Shown here: one piece after another, positions 37,716 to 46,543 of the stretch
How the letters are laid out: every line of letters starts with the position of its first letter
How positions within the stretch are numbered: the stretch's first letter is position 1
Assembly: GCA_937899905.1 (NCBI GenBank)
Contig: CALCCF010000041.1
Location: forward strand, 43,605-107,604
Length of the DNA: 64,000 nt
Reading direction: 5' to 3'
Source of the DNA: an uncultured Phycisphaeraceae bacterium
GTDB lineage: Bacteria; Planctomycetota; Phycisphaerae; Phycisphaerales; UBA1924
Made by a program: the position numbers and the translations under genes
The notes under the pieces: model-generated
What the model saw: only the letters and a program-made list of their open reading frames with translations
What the model was told of the DNA's origin: nothing
Databases searched by the model: none

Positions 37716-39911
37716 CTAGCGGCTGGCCAGCCTTCGGGCGATGTCGACGACCACGCCGATCTGCTCGCGGGTCAGGCCGAGCCGCTGCAGGTACTTAGCC
37801 GTGCGGGGGTCGAGCTCAAAGCTGCGGCCCTCTCGGCGGATCTCCTCGACGATGCGCGGCAGCACGTCCATGACGGCCCGGATGTCTTCGCGGTCGATGC
37901 CCGCGTCGAGCAGTGCGCGGGCGATCCGCTCACGGACCATCCGACGCTCGTCGCCCGGGTCATCGACGCCACGCTCGCTGTCTTTGGCCATCTTCTGCTG
38001 CAACTCGACGAGCTTGGCCTCGGCCTCCTCACGGGTCAGGTCTCCGCTCTCGACGGCGGCGTTCAGACGCGCAATCACGCCCCGCCAGTCGACCTCTTTG
38101 CTGTCCTTCTTGTCAGCGGCCTCGCGCTTCATCGCCTCGAGCTTGTCCGCTGCTTGTTCACGCGTGAGGTCGCCGCTGTCGACCGCGGCATTCAGCCGGG
38201 CCAAGATGCCGTCCCAGTCCTTTTCTTCGTCTCGCTTCGCTTGGTAGAGGTCCTTGCCTGCCATGCGGCGCATCTCGCCGCGCTTGGCGTTTGCGTCTTC
38301 TCGGCTGAGCTCGCCCTTCTCGACGAGGGCGTCGAGCTCTTGGGAGGCTTCACGCATGCGGATTCGGAGTCCAAGGCTGCGCTCGAACTCCATGTACCGG
38401 GCCTTGCCGGCCTCTTCGGTCATCTCGCCGGCCTCGATGGCCTTGGCGATACGTTGCCAGGCCTTCTTGGCCTCACGCTCGTACTCCTTCTTCAGATCGA
38501 TGCCGCGCTCCATCTCGGCGAGCTTGGCATCGGCTTGCTCCTGCGTGAGCTTGCCGGCCAAGACCTCATCCGCCAGGTCCTCACGCACGATCTGGAGGTA
38601 GGCCTCGCCTTCGGTCAGGCCCATGACGTCCATTGCGAAGACCATGTCGATCTTGTCGTCGATCTCGTCGCGCACGTGGGCGAGCTTGGCATCCGCGTCC
38701 TCACGGCTGAGCTTGCCCGCATCGACGGCCGAAGCGAGCTCCGCTTCGGTCTTGGCCAGCCACTCGCTGGTTTCACGGGCCAGGTCTGAGCCCGGGAAGA
38801 CGGTGAGGTCGTAGAGGCTGCGCAGGTCTTCGGCGGGCGTGCCCACGAGCGCGGCCTTGCGGAGCACCTCGAGGGCCTTGTCTCCGTTCGAGAGCTCGTT
38901 GCCGGCGTAGGCGAGGCCCACAGCGCCGATGATGCAGCCCGCGGCGGCACCGATGGCCAGACGCCTCGAGCCGTGGCGCCGGGGCGGGCTCACGCCCATG
39001 ATTCGTGCGATGCGGTCCATGAGTGGTCCTCCGGTTGCCGCTAGCGCGGCGCGTTGCAGGGATTGGAGTTGGCCGTTCTGGCGACGCTCGAGCCGATCGG
39101 CTTCGAGTTGGGCCAGCGCCTCGGCGAGTCCTCGCGGGCTTGTGAGCTCGGCGGCGATGCTGTCGCAGCAATGCTCGCGCTCGTAGCGGATCTGTCGGCT
39201 GAGCCACCAGGTGGCGGGGTGGAAGAACAGCAGCGACTCGGCGATGGCCTGGAGCGCGTTGACGATCGGGTCGTAGCGGCGGATGTGCGCGAGCTCGTGC
39301 ACCAATACCGCGCGGAGCTGCTCGGGCGTGAGGGAGGCCATCGCCGAAGCGGGGATCAACACGACCGGCGCGAGCCAGCCGACGACCATCGGTGCGTGCA
39401 CCCTGGCGCTGACCAAGAGCCGCGAGCGTGCGGCCACGCCCATCGCTTGAGCGAGGCGGTCGAATTCCGCCTGCAAAGCCAACGGAGCGGTGTCAACGCG
39501 GGTGTGTCGCAGGCTCCACGCGTGGAGCCACTGCAACGCGAGACGAGCAAAGAGTGCGACAACGCAGGCAAGCCAGAGGCAGCCAACCCACCACTCGAGG
39601 TTCAGGCTCGATGGCGTCGCCGAGTTCAAGACTGCCTGGCCTGCTGCCGGCAAGCCCAACCCGACTCGCGGAGTGGTCGGGGTCCCGGTGCTCGCGGCGA
39701 CGGTCGTAAAGAGTGTCGCGACGAAGAGCAGCACGCTAAGCAGCATGGCGCCGCAGCAGACCCAGTACCGCGTCCGGCTCGCGTTCTGTCCCAAGATGCC
39801 GAGGATGAGCCAGGCAATGAGCCCGACAAGTGCGCCCTGCCACAGGAAGTGCAGCACCGCAACGCCAAGGCCCTGTGCCATCGATCCAAGTCCGAGCGGC
39901 TCGAGCATCAC
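37716..39911 (-). CDS. M56-family (BlaR1/MecR1-like) metallopeptidase with C-terminal SHOCT-like helical repeats
   Basis: APMVVGWLAPVVLIPASAMASLTPEQLRAVLVHELAHIRRYDPIVNALQAIAESLLFFHPATWWLSRQIRYEREHCCD; C-terminus with about six SGDLTREEAEAKL-type repeats. Confidence 0.9.
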   Translation of the reverse strand: MMLEPLGLGSMAQGLGVAVLHFLWQGALVGLIAWLILGILGQNASRTRYWVCCGAMLLSVLLFVATLFTTVAASTGTPTTPRVGLGLPAAGQAVLNSATPSSLNLEWWVGCLWLACVVALFARLALQWLHAWSLRHTRVDTAPLALQAEFDRLAQAMGVAARSRLLVSARVHAPMVVGWLAPVVLIPASAMASLTPEQLRAVLVHELAHIRRYDPIVNALQAIAESLLFFHPATWWLSRQIRYEREHCCDSIAAELTSPRGLAEALAQLEADRLERRQNGQLQSLQRAALAATGGPLMDRIARIMGVSPPRRHGSRRLAIGAAAGCIIGAVGLAYAGNELSNGDKALEVLRKAALVGTPAEDLRSLYDLTVFPGSDLARETSEWLAKTEAELASAVDAGKLSREDADAKLAHVRDEIDDKIDMVFAMDVMGLTEGEAYLQIVREDLADEVLAGKLTQEQADAKLAEMERGIDLKKEYEREAKKAWQRIAKAIEAGEMTEEAGKARYMEFERSLGLRIRMREASQELDALVEKGELSREDANAKRGEMRRMAGKDLYQAKRDEEKDWDGILARLNAAVDSGDLTREQAADKLEAMKREAADKKDSKEVDWRGVIARLNAAVESGDLTREEAEAKLVELQQKMAKDSERGVDDPGDERRMVRERIARALLDAGIDREDIRAVMDVLPRIVEEIRREGRSFELDPRTAKYLQRLGLTREQIGVVVDIARRLASR

Positions 39912-40336
39912 AACGCCTCCCCGGATCCGCCCGGATCCTGGTCGGTCTCAAGGCGGTCCAGGAGTTCACGGATCTCACGGAGTTCATCGGGCGACGATGC
40001 CCGCAGCGACAGCGCTTGCAGCACCAGGTTGCCCGGCGAGCCCTGGAACGCCCGTTCGACCAAGTCGCTCAACAGCAGCTTCTGCGTCGAGTTCTTCGGT
40101 GTGGAGGCGCGGAAGACCTGTGGCCTCACCTCGGCGTTCTTCAGCAGAAGGCCCTTCTCGGTCATGATCTGCATCAGCTTGAGCACGGTCGTGTACCCGA
40201 CGCGCTGGCGCGCACTCATCGTGTCGTGCACCTCGCGCACCGTGGCCGAACCGCGGTCCCAGATCACGGTGAGGATGGCGAGTTCGGCCTCGGTGGGCCT
40301 TCGGCTGGTCTCTTGTGGCTGCGACATGTCAGGCAA
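39908..40336 (-). CDS. BlaI/MecI/CopY family transcriptional repressor
   Basis: PTEAELAILTVIWDRGSATVREVHDTMSARQRVGYTTVLKLMQIMTEKGLLLKN; 4-nt overlap with the M56 gene. Confidence 0.92.
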   Translation of the reverse strand: MPDMSQPQETSRRPTEAELAILTVIWDRGSATVREVHDTMSARQRVGYTTVLKLMQIMTEKGLLLKNAEVRPQVFRASTPKNSTQKLLLSDLVERAFQGSPGNLVLQALSLRASSPDELREIRELLDRLETDQDPGGSGEAL

Positions 40337-40363
40337 GCACCCTCACTGAGTAATCTCGGCCAG

Positions 40364-40390
40364 ATTATACGAAGGCTTTCGTCAGATCAA
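40364..40390 (-). promoter_or_regulatory. Putative promoter/operator of the BlaI-M56 operon
   Basis: Minus strand -10 TATAAT (40364-40369) abutting dyad ACGAAAGCCTTCGT (40369-40382). Confidence 0.55.
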
Positions 40391-40612
40391 GTGCCCAACG
40401 AAAGCCGATGTGTTCGCTCTATTTTAGGGGGGTCGTCCAGGCGGGTCCGTTCCATGGCCCTGGTTGTACGCCCAGGGCCTTCAACGTTCTCGTGTATCGC
40501 GAGGAACGCCGCGTTAGGTTCAGCCCTTGGCGAAGGGGTCCCGGACGCGAAGAAGCCGAACCATCGTCGGCGAGCCTTCACCGCCGAATCCGGACTCGCA
40601 GCTCCGGTTCGT

Positions 40613-40921
40613 TCAATCGTCTGAGGGTTCGCGCGGAACGAGGAGGCCTGCGATCGCACCCAAGGCTGTCGTGCCCATCGCGGTGACGACCTGGTTTGGC
40701 CCGTTCTCGCTCGTATCGAAGCCGGCGAACAGCAATGCGGTGATCGCGATGACCACCAAGCCCGCGATCACGATCCGGTAGAACACGCGATCGGTCATGT
40801 ACGCCGACTGCGAGAACTCTTCCATGGCGCGAACCGGATCGTCCTGGACGCGCAAGAGCAGCTTCTTGTCCGCACGCATCTCTCGCGCGAGCTGTCGTGT
40901 CGTTGCGATCCGTCGACGCAT
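40613..40921 (-). CDS. Small single-pass/two-pass membrane protein
   Basis: MRRRIATTRQLAREMRADKKLLLRVQDDPVRAMEEFSQ...FYRIVIAGLVVIAITALLFAGF...VVTAMGTTALGAIAGLLVP. Confidence 0.55.
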   Translation of the reverse strand: MRRRIATTRQLAREMRADKKLLLRVQDDPVRAMEEFSQSAYMTDRVFYRIVIAGLVVIAITALLFAGFDTSENGPNQVVTAMGTTALGAIAGLLVPREPSDD

Positions 40922-40961
40922 GAATAACTCCCCAGGGAACGAAGTCGCTCTCGTACTCGAC

Positions 40962-41222
40962 CTACTGCGCTTCGATGGCCCCAGATACCCGGGTGCGCAC
41001 CCGGACGCCATCGATCTCGGCCGGAATCTGATCCTTGGCATTCGCATTTCGAAGCAACACGAGGATGGCCTCTTCGCCCGAGGCGTCGGGGGCGATCATG
41101 CACCCCTGGACGCCCGCGATGCGAAGGAGCGCATCTTCATGCCGCGCGAGAACGCTGGCGGCATACGACACGGAACCCGCGTCATCCTGTTCAGGATCGT
41201 ATTCGATGCCGCCGCTGGTCAT
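40962..41222 (-). CDS. Small protein resembling the domain associated with trypsin-like (Nal1-type) proteases
   Basis: ASVLARHEDALLRIAGVQGCMIAPDASGEEAILVLLRNANAKDQIPAEIDGVRVRTRVSGAIEAQ; good SD (AGAAGGAGAT). Confidence 0.5.
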   Translation of the reverse strand: MTSGGIEYDPEQDDAGSVSYAASVLARHEDALLRIAGVQGCMIAPDASGEEAILVLLRNANAKDQIPAEIDGVRVRTRVSGAIEAQ

Positions 41223-41268
41223 GCTGATCTCCTTCTCTCTCTTGAGAGTCAGATTCTAGGAGAACCGC

Positions 41269-42432
41269 TCAGGTGTACAACTGCACGTTGAGCGCGCGAA
41301 GGACGCGATTGATCTTGTTACCGAAGGTGATTCCGCCACCGCCGGCGAACAGGAGCCCGACAGGCTGGCGCTGCCGATCCCAGTTCCAGATCAGCGAACC
41401 CGAATCGCCGCCCGCGCTGAAGGGGCGGCTGCCGTTGCCGCGAACGGCCATCTGATCCGTGAACACGCCCACGCGACCGCCCCCAAAATTGACGCGGATC
41501 GTCGCGTTCGTGCTGATGACGCGACCGGCCGTGAGCTGGGTGGTCCGTCCGCTCTTGCCGACGAGCTTGCCCACAACCGGGTTCGCGGGCCTGCGTGAGA
41601 CCCGGAAGAACCGCCGCCGGCCTCGGTAGATGCACACGAGCTCTCGCCGTACGAGCCTCGGGCTGGTCCATCCCAGGGCGCAGTCGACGTAGTTCTTCTT
41701 GCCGGTGAAGTCGATCTTGACCCACTTCTGGAGCATGGCGATACGGTCTCGCGGATCGCGCCCGCCATCGGCCGGGCCGGGCTGGAGGAGCATGTCTCCT
41801 ACCTTGGCGTTGTTGCTGTTGGCCAGGACGTGATTGTTGCTGAGGATGTACAACCGTCGACGGTCGCGAACCAGGCACCCGAGGGTTCCCGCGGTGATTC
41901 GCGGGTGCCCGACCGACACGCCGCCGGGAGCCGGACGAATCCTGAAGCGATGCGCCTCGGCGTCGATCACGCCAGTCGTGATGGGAACCACCGGGAAAGA
42001 GTCGTCCGAGGCTGCGCGCACGGACATGTCATCGAAGAGCGATCGGCGGAGAGACTCCTCGTCGGTCTGTTCGACGGTGAACACGCCCAGCGCGGCCTCT
42101 CCGGGCGGCACGAGCTCGTCTCCCAGCGGCTCGGCGATGGCACCGGCACCAACAACGTTTCCGGGGCCTTCGATGTCCTCAAGCGACTGCACACCGGTTC
42201 CACCGTTCTGCTGGAGGCGCATCGTGATCTGATCGAGGGCCTGCCGGATTGCGGGTGTCGCGGTGTCCTCATCGGCTTCTGTCTCAGCGCCCGCATTGCT
42301 CTCGGCTTCGCTGTCGAAGTCGGCCGAATCGTCGTCGAGGTCGGGTTCCTCGAACGCGTCGTCTTCGAACTGATCGCCCGGCAGGTCATCGGGCAACTCG
42401 AACGCGCCCGTGTCTTCGGTGCTCTTGCTCAT
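41269..42432 (-). CDS. Trypsin-like serine protease with acidic N-terminal region
   Basis: Triad-like LYILSNNHVLANSN, NYVDCALGW, FSAGGDSGSLIWN; N-terminal Asp/Glu-rich FELPDDLPGDQFEDDAFEEPDLDDDSADFDSEAESN. Confidence 0.75.
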   Translation of the reverse strand: MSKSTEDTGAFELPDDLPGDQFEDDAFEEPDLDDDSADFDSEAESNAGAETEADEDTATPAIRQALDQITMRLQQNGGTGVQSLEDIEGPGNVVGAGAIAEPLGDELVPPGEAALGVFTVEQTDEESLRRSLFDDMSVRAASDDSFPVVPITTGVIDAEAHRFRIRPAPGGVSVGHPRITAGTLGCLVRDRRRLYILSNNHVLANSNNAKVGDMLLQPGPADGGRDPRDRIAMLQKWVKIDFTGKKNYVDCALGWTSPRLVRRELVCIYRGRRRFFRVSRRPANPVVGKLVGKSGRTTQLTAGRVISTNATIRVNFGGGRVGVFTDQMAVRGNGSRPFSAGGDSGSLIWNWDRQRQPVGLLFAGGGGITFGNKINRVLRALNVQLYT

Positions 42433-42766
42433 GATCTTTGTTCTCCTGGTACGTTTCGCGGTCTCTCCGGCCGGGCGACACCGCCCCGCCAGCCCGCTCC
42501 AACCACCGCAATCCGCAGGGCTCGGTGTTGGCCTCGGTGCCAGCAAACGCACTTTTTTCCTAATAGCTCGCGCAGCAGGCGGCGGGCCGGGTGTCCAGCC
42601 TCCGGGCGGGGACGCGTGGTGTCGGGGTCTCGCCCGGGTTCGGCAGGGAGCCGCACCGCCTGGCCCAGAGCGGCACTTCGGCTCGGGGGAGCGGGCGGAT
42701 TTCCTGGGCTGGGAAGTTGGGCTGGGGACTGCTCAGGCCGCGCTCGGGCCCCTATACTGGCCGCCT

Positions 42767-43645
42767 ATGGCCAAGACCCGTGAGATCAAGAAGCGCATCA
42801 AGGCGGTCAAGAACATCCAGCGGATCACCCGCACGATGCAGATGATCGCGACCAGCAAGTTCGCCAAGAGCCAGAGCCGGGCCGAGGCGACCAAGCCCTA
42901 CACCGAGGGCATCTTCGAGCTGGTGCAGGAACTGGCCGCCACAGCCGGAAACGTAAGCCACCCGCTGATCGAGGGTCCCGTGGGCGGCTTCAAGGACGAC
43001 GCCCGGCCGCTCACACTGGTCATCACCAGCGATCGCGGCCTCTGCGGCCCGTACAACGGTTCGGTCCTCCGCACGGCCATCAAGCAGCTGCGGGCGGACG
43101 ACGCCGCCGACCCACGGGTCGAGGTTGTGGGCAAGAAGGGCGTCGCGTTCATGAAGTTCAACGGTGTAAATGTGCACCGCCACCACACGCAGTTCGGCGA
43201 CCGTCCCGAGTTCGAGGACGTCCAAGAGCTGGCCCAGCACTACATCGAGCTGTTCGAGGCCGGCCGGATCACCGGCGTCAACCTGATCTACATGCGGTAC
43301 ATCTCGGTCGCACGCCAGGCCCCGACGATCGTGCCGCTTCTGCCGCTCAAGCCGCCGGCCGTCGAGAAGCAGGAAGAGGGCTTCTCGGCCCAGTACGAGT
43401 TCAGCCCCGACGCCGAGGGCCTGCTTGCCGAGTTGTTGCCCGAGACGGTCAAGACCACGCTCTTCCAGGCGTTCAACGACGCGGTGGTCAGCGAGAACAT
43501 CGCCCGCATGGTGGCGATGAAGGCCGCGACGGACAACGCCGGCAAGATGGGCAAGGCCCTGAAGCGCAAGTTCAACCGCGCCCGCCAGGCCCAGATCACG
43601 ACGGAGCTGAACGAGATCGTGTCGGGTGCTGCGGCGCTGGGGTAA
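42767..43645 (+). CDS. atpG: F0F1 ATP synthase subunit gamma
   Basis: MAKTREIKKRIKAVKNIQRITRTMQMIATSKFAKSQ, LVITSDRGLCGPYNGSV, ASENIARMVAMKAATDNAGKM-like C-terminus. Confidence 0.96.
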   Translation: MAKTREIKKRIKAVKNIQRITRTMQMIATSKFAKSQSRAEATKPYTEGIFELVQELAATAGNVSHPLIEGPVGGFKDDARPLTLVITSDRGLCGPYNGSVLRTAIKQLRADDAADPRVEVVGKKGVAFMKFNGVNVHRHHTQFGDRPEFEDVQELAQHYIELFEAGRITGVNLIYMRYISVARQAPTIVPLLPLKPPAVEKQEEGFSAQYEFSPDAEGLLAELLPETVKTTLFQAFNDAVVSENIARMVAMKAATDNAGKMGKALKRKFNRARQAQITTELNEIVSGAAALG

Positions 43646-43663
43646 TACCGACACCAGATCAAC

Positions 43664-43738
43664 GAGCCCTTCGCGCGAGCGAGGGTAATGGACATGCGGA
43701 TACCCAGTCCCCTCGCTTGCGCGAGGGGCTCGTTTTTA
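43664..43738. terminator. Bidirectional terminator / nested inverted repeat between convergent atpG and rsmD
   Basis: ACGAGCCCTTCGCGCGAGCGAGGG ... CCCTCGCTTGCGCGAGGGGCTCGT (22/24 matches) then TTTTT on + strand; each arm is itself a small hairpin. Confidence 0.7.
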
Positions 43739-44488
43739 TGCCCTCTGATACCAATGCACCGCCGTCGTCCCGTACTCGTGGGTCTCCGGCCCAACCGCGC
43801 CCTCGATCTCCAGTGAACCCTCGACGAACTTCGGCTCGTCGTCGTCTTCGATGACCTCGCCCGCGGCGATCGCCTCGAACATGGCCTCGATCTCGTCGAT
43901 GTCTTGCGACTCCAGCGAGCCGTCGTCCAGGCTGAGGGAAATGACCTCTTCTTGCTCCGGCTTCCGCTTCGAGGGCTCGGGCCGCTCGCCCTCGGGCACT
44001 TGCAAGAACGGCCAGGGCGTGCGGAGCAGCAGGTAGCCGTCGTCGCTGAGGCGTTGCACGAGCCGGCTTGCTTGGGACAGCACGCGCTGCCAGGCCTTGG
44101 GGTCTCGGGCGAGCTTGTAGGGCGGGTCCATCATGACGATGGTCACCGGGCTGGGGCATCGTGCAGAGGCCAGAGGGCCCAGCGCATCGCCCTCGACGAT
44201 CTCGCTCATCGTCGCAGCGTCGAGGCGATCGATGTTGCCGCGCAGGACCTCGCGGATGCGCCGGTCACGCTCGACGAAGACCACGCGCTCGGCACCGCGG
44301 CTGATGGCCTCGAGCCCGAACGAGCCCGTACCGGCGAACGCATCGAATACGCTCGGGCCCTCGACCATGTGCCCTTGCAGTATGTTGAAGATCGACTCGC
44401 GCACGCGATCGGGTAGCGGTCGCGTGGTCTTCTGGTCCGGTGGTCCTTGCAGGACGGTCCGCTTGTATTGCCCGCCGATGATGCGCAT
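43736..44488 (-). CDS. rsmD: RsmD-family 16S rRNA methyltransferase
   Basis: MRIIGGQYKRTVLQGPPDQKTTRPLPDRVRESIFNIL, VFDAFAGTGSFGLEAISRGAERVVFVERDRR, IVMMDPPYKLARDP. Confidence 0.92.
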   Translation of the reverse strand: MRIIGGQYKRTVLQGPPDQKTTRPLPDRVRESIFNILQGHMVEGPSVFDAFAGTGSFGLEAISRGAERVVFVERDRRIREVLRGNIDRLDAATMSEIVEGDALGPLASARCPSPVTIVMMDPPYKLARDPKAWQRVLSQASRLVQRLSDDGYLLLRTPWPFLQVPEGERPEPSKRKPEQEEVISLSLDDGSLESQDIDEIEAMFEAIAAGEVIEDDDEPKFVEGSLEIEGAVGPETHEYGTTAVHWYQRA

Positions 44489-44525
44489 GAGCGAGCAAAG
44501 CGCCCAGCGGATCGCGAGTCAAGGG

Positions 44526-45896
44526 CTACTTGGCGTTCGTCGATTCGCCGGCGTCCGAGCCGCCGTTGGCGACGCCCGCCGGCTGCTCGACGAGCTCGAG
44601 GCGAACCCGCCGCACGCGCGTCTGCTCGGCGCTGATGACGATCAGCCGGACGTCTCCCTCGACCCAGGTATCGCCAACGTCGGGGATGCGGCCGAGCCGG
44701 GTCGATACGTAGCCACCCACGGTGTCGTAGTCGTCCTCTTCTGGTAGCTCGACGTTGAGCGGACGGAGCGCATCGTTCGCATCGTCGATGTGGGACTGCG
44801 CGTCGATGATCGCGGAGCGCTCGTCCATGTTGAGCTTCACTTCGGGCTCGTCCTCGGGGGCGTCCTCGTACTCGTCGTGGATCTCACCAAAGACCTCCTC
44901 GACGATGTCCTCGATGGTGACCAGGCCCGCGGTGCCGCCGTATTCGTCGGCGACCATCGCGATGTGCACCCGGCTCTGGATCATCTCGCGGAGCAGCTCG
45001 CGGACGGTCTTGGTCTCGGGGATGAACAGCGCGTCTCGCAGGATGTTCTGGAGATCGAAGTTCTTGGGCTCGCCGTTCTCGGGCTCGGCGAGCCACTTGA
45101 GCAGGTCCTTCGCGTACAAGAAGCCGGCGATCTCATCGAGGTTCTCGCGATACACCGGGATGCGGCTGTGGTGGCTGTCGCGGATGTACTGCTTGACGCT
45201 ATCAAGATCGTCGGTGTACTCCAGCGCTTCGATCGCGGTGCGCGGCGTCATGATCTCGTCGACATCGGTCGAACGAAACTCCACGACTGCCTCGATCATG
45301 TCGCGCTCGGTCTCGTCGACGCCGCCGAAGCGCTCCGCCTGCTCGACGGCGCTGAGGATCTCCGCTTCGGCGCGATCGGTATCTTGCCCGTCGGCGCCCG
45401 CGAGCCGACGGACAACCTCGTCGAGGAAGCGGTAGATGCCCGCGAACGGCCGTAGTGGCACCATCAGGCCACGGATGATCGGGGCGGTCGTGCGGAGTGT
45501 CGCGCCCCAGGCGTGCCGGGCGATCGCCGCGGGCAACGCCATGTTCGTGACCCAAAGCACCGGCGTGGCGATCGCGATGCCCAACACCATGGACAGCCAG
45601 CCGATCTCCAGCCCGTCGCTCGGGTCGCCATCGAGCAGCAAGGCCAGGTGCAGCACGAGCGCGACCGGCACGAAGAGGCTGCACGCGATGCGTGGCAGAG
45701 CGATTGCGCCGGCTGAAACATCGGCCGAGTCCAGGATGACACGGATGGTCTCGCGTCGCTTGTCGTCGGCGATGCTCCGCAGCCAGTCCTCGCCCGCCAC
45801 GCGGTGCGCGTGCCGCAGCACCTGATGCAAGACCGCAAACACGCAGCCGGCCAGTGCAGAAGCTACGGCGATCCAGAACCAAACCACGGCACTCAT
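44526..45896 (-). CDS. CNNM/CBS-domain hemolysin-CorC family protein
   Basis: FRSTDVDEIMTPRTAIEALEYTDDLDSVKQYIRDSHHSRIPVYRENLDEIAGFLYAKDLLKWL, MVADEYGGTAGLVTIEDIVEEVFGEIHDEYE, VGGYVSTRLGRIP. Confidence 0.93.
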   Translation of the reverse strand: MSAVVWFWIAVASALAGCVFAVLHQVLRHAHRVAGEDWLRSIADDKRRETIRVILDSADVSAGAIALPRIACSLFVPVALVLHLALLLDGDPSDGLEIGWLSMVLGIAIATPVLWVTNMALPAAIARHAWGATLRTTAPIIRGLMVPLRPFAGIYRFLDEVVRRLAGADGQDTDRAEAEILSAVEQAERFGGVDETERDMIEAVVEFRSTDVDEIMTPRTAIEALEYTDDLDSVKQYIRDSHHSRIPVYRENLDEIAGFLYAKDLLKWLAEPENGEPKNFDLQNILRDALFIPETKTVRELLREMIQSRVHIAMVADEYGGTAGLVTIEDIVEEVFGEIHDEYEDAPEDEPEVKLNMDERSAIIDAQSHIDDANDALRPLNVELPEEDDYDTVGGYVSTRLGRIPDVGDTWVEGDVRLIVISAEQTRVRRVRLELVEQPAGVANGGSDAGESTNAK

Positions 45897-46480
45897 GGCT
45901 TGGCCTCCGAGTCACGATTGCCAACGGCGAACGTCCGACCAACGCCAATGCGCTCGAGGATCTCGTCCTCAAATGCGTGCATACGGGCATACGAATCGTC
46001 ATCGTGATCGTCGTGGCCAACGCAGTGAAGCATGGCGTGCACGACATAAAGCAGCAACTCGCGTTCTACCGGGTGGCCCAACTCGGATGCTCGGCGGGTG
46101 GCCTCATCGACACACACGTGCGCGTCCGCGTCCATGGGCTTGCCTTCCGCGGCCGCACCATTGGCGAGGTCGAATGTCATCACGTCGGTGGTCGACGCGT
46201 CTCCGAGATGCTCTTCGTGCAGCTTGGACATCTCGGCATCATCGATGACTCGAACTCGCATCTCACCGGCGAGCTTCAACTCTCGGCCGGCCAGTCGCGC
46301 GTGTTCGATGATCCAGGCGATGCCGGAACTATCGACGCGATGAGATACCTTGGGCGAGAGGGCCACGCCGACGGATAGCTCGTTGTTCGATAGCGCGCGT
46401 TCAGGAGGATCGTCGCACGGACTCGCAGGCTCTGGTTCGTCCTGGCTCGATGGCGATGCTGGATCGAGGTTCACTGTCAT
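45893..46480 (-). CDS. ybeY: rRNA maturation RNase YbeY
   Basis: VRVIDDAEMSKLHEEHLGDASTTDVMTFDL, ELLLYVVHAMLHCVGHDDHDDDSYARMHAFEDEIL; 4-nt overlap with CorC gene. Confidence 0.92.
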   Translation of the reverse strand: MTVNLDPASPSSQDEPEPASPCDDPPERALSNNELSVGVALSPKVSHRVDSSGIAWIIEHARLAGRELKLAGEMRVRVIDDAEMSKLHEEHLGDASTTDVMTFDLANGAAAEGKPMDADAHVCVDEATRRASELGHPVERELLLYVVHAMLHCVGHDDHDDDSYARMHAFEDEILERIGVGRTFAVGNRDSEAKP

Positions 46481-46543
46481 GATCCGCTGGGGACCTCCTG
46501 GGACAAGTTTACCATATGTCCGGCGGTCGCGAAGGGCCTTTTC

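Noticed and set aside
40613-42432. Phage defence island
   Set aside because: A protease, a small protein and a membrane protein are suggestive, but no nuclease, NTPase or known defence domain is present; left as an uncharacterised module.
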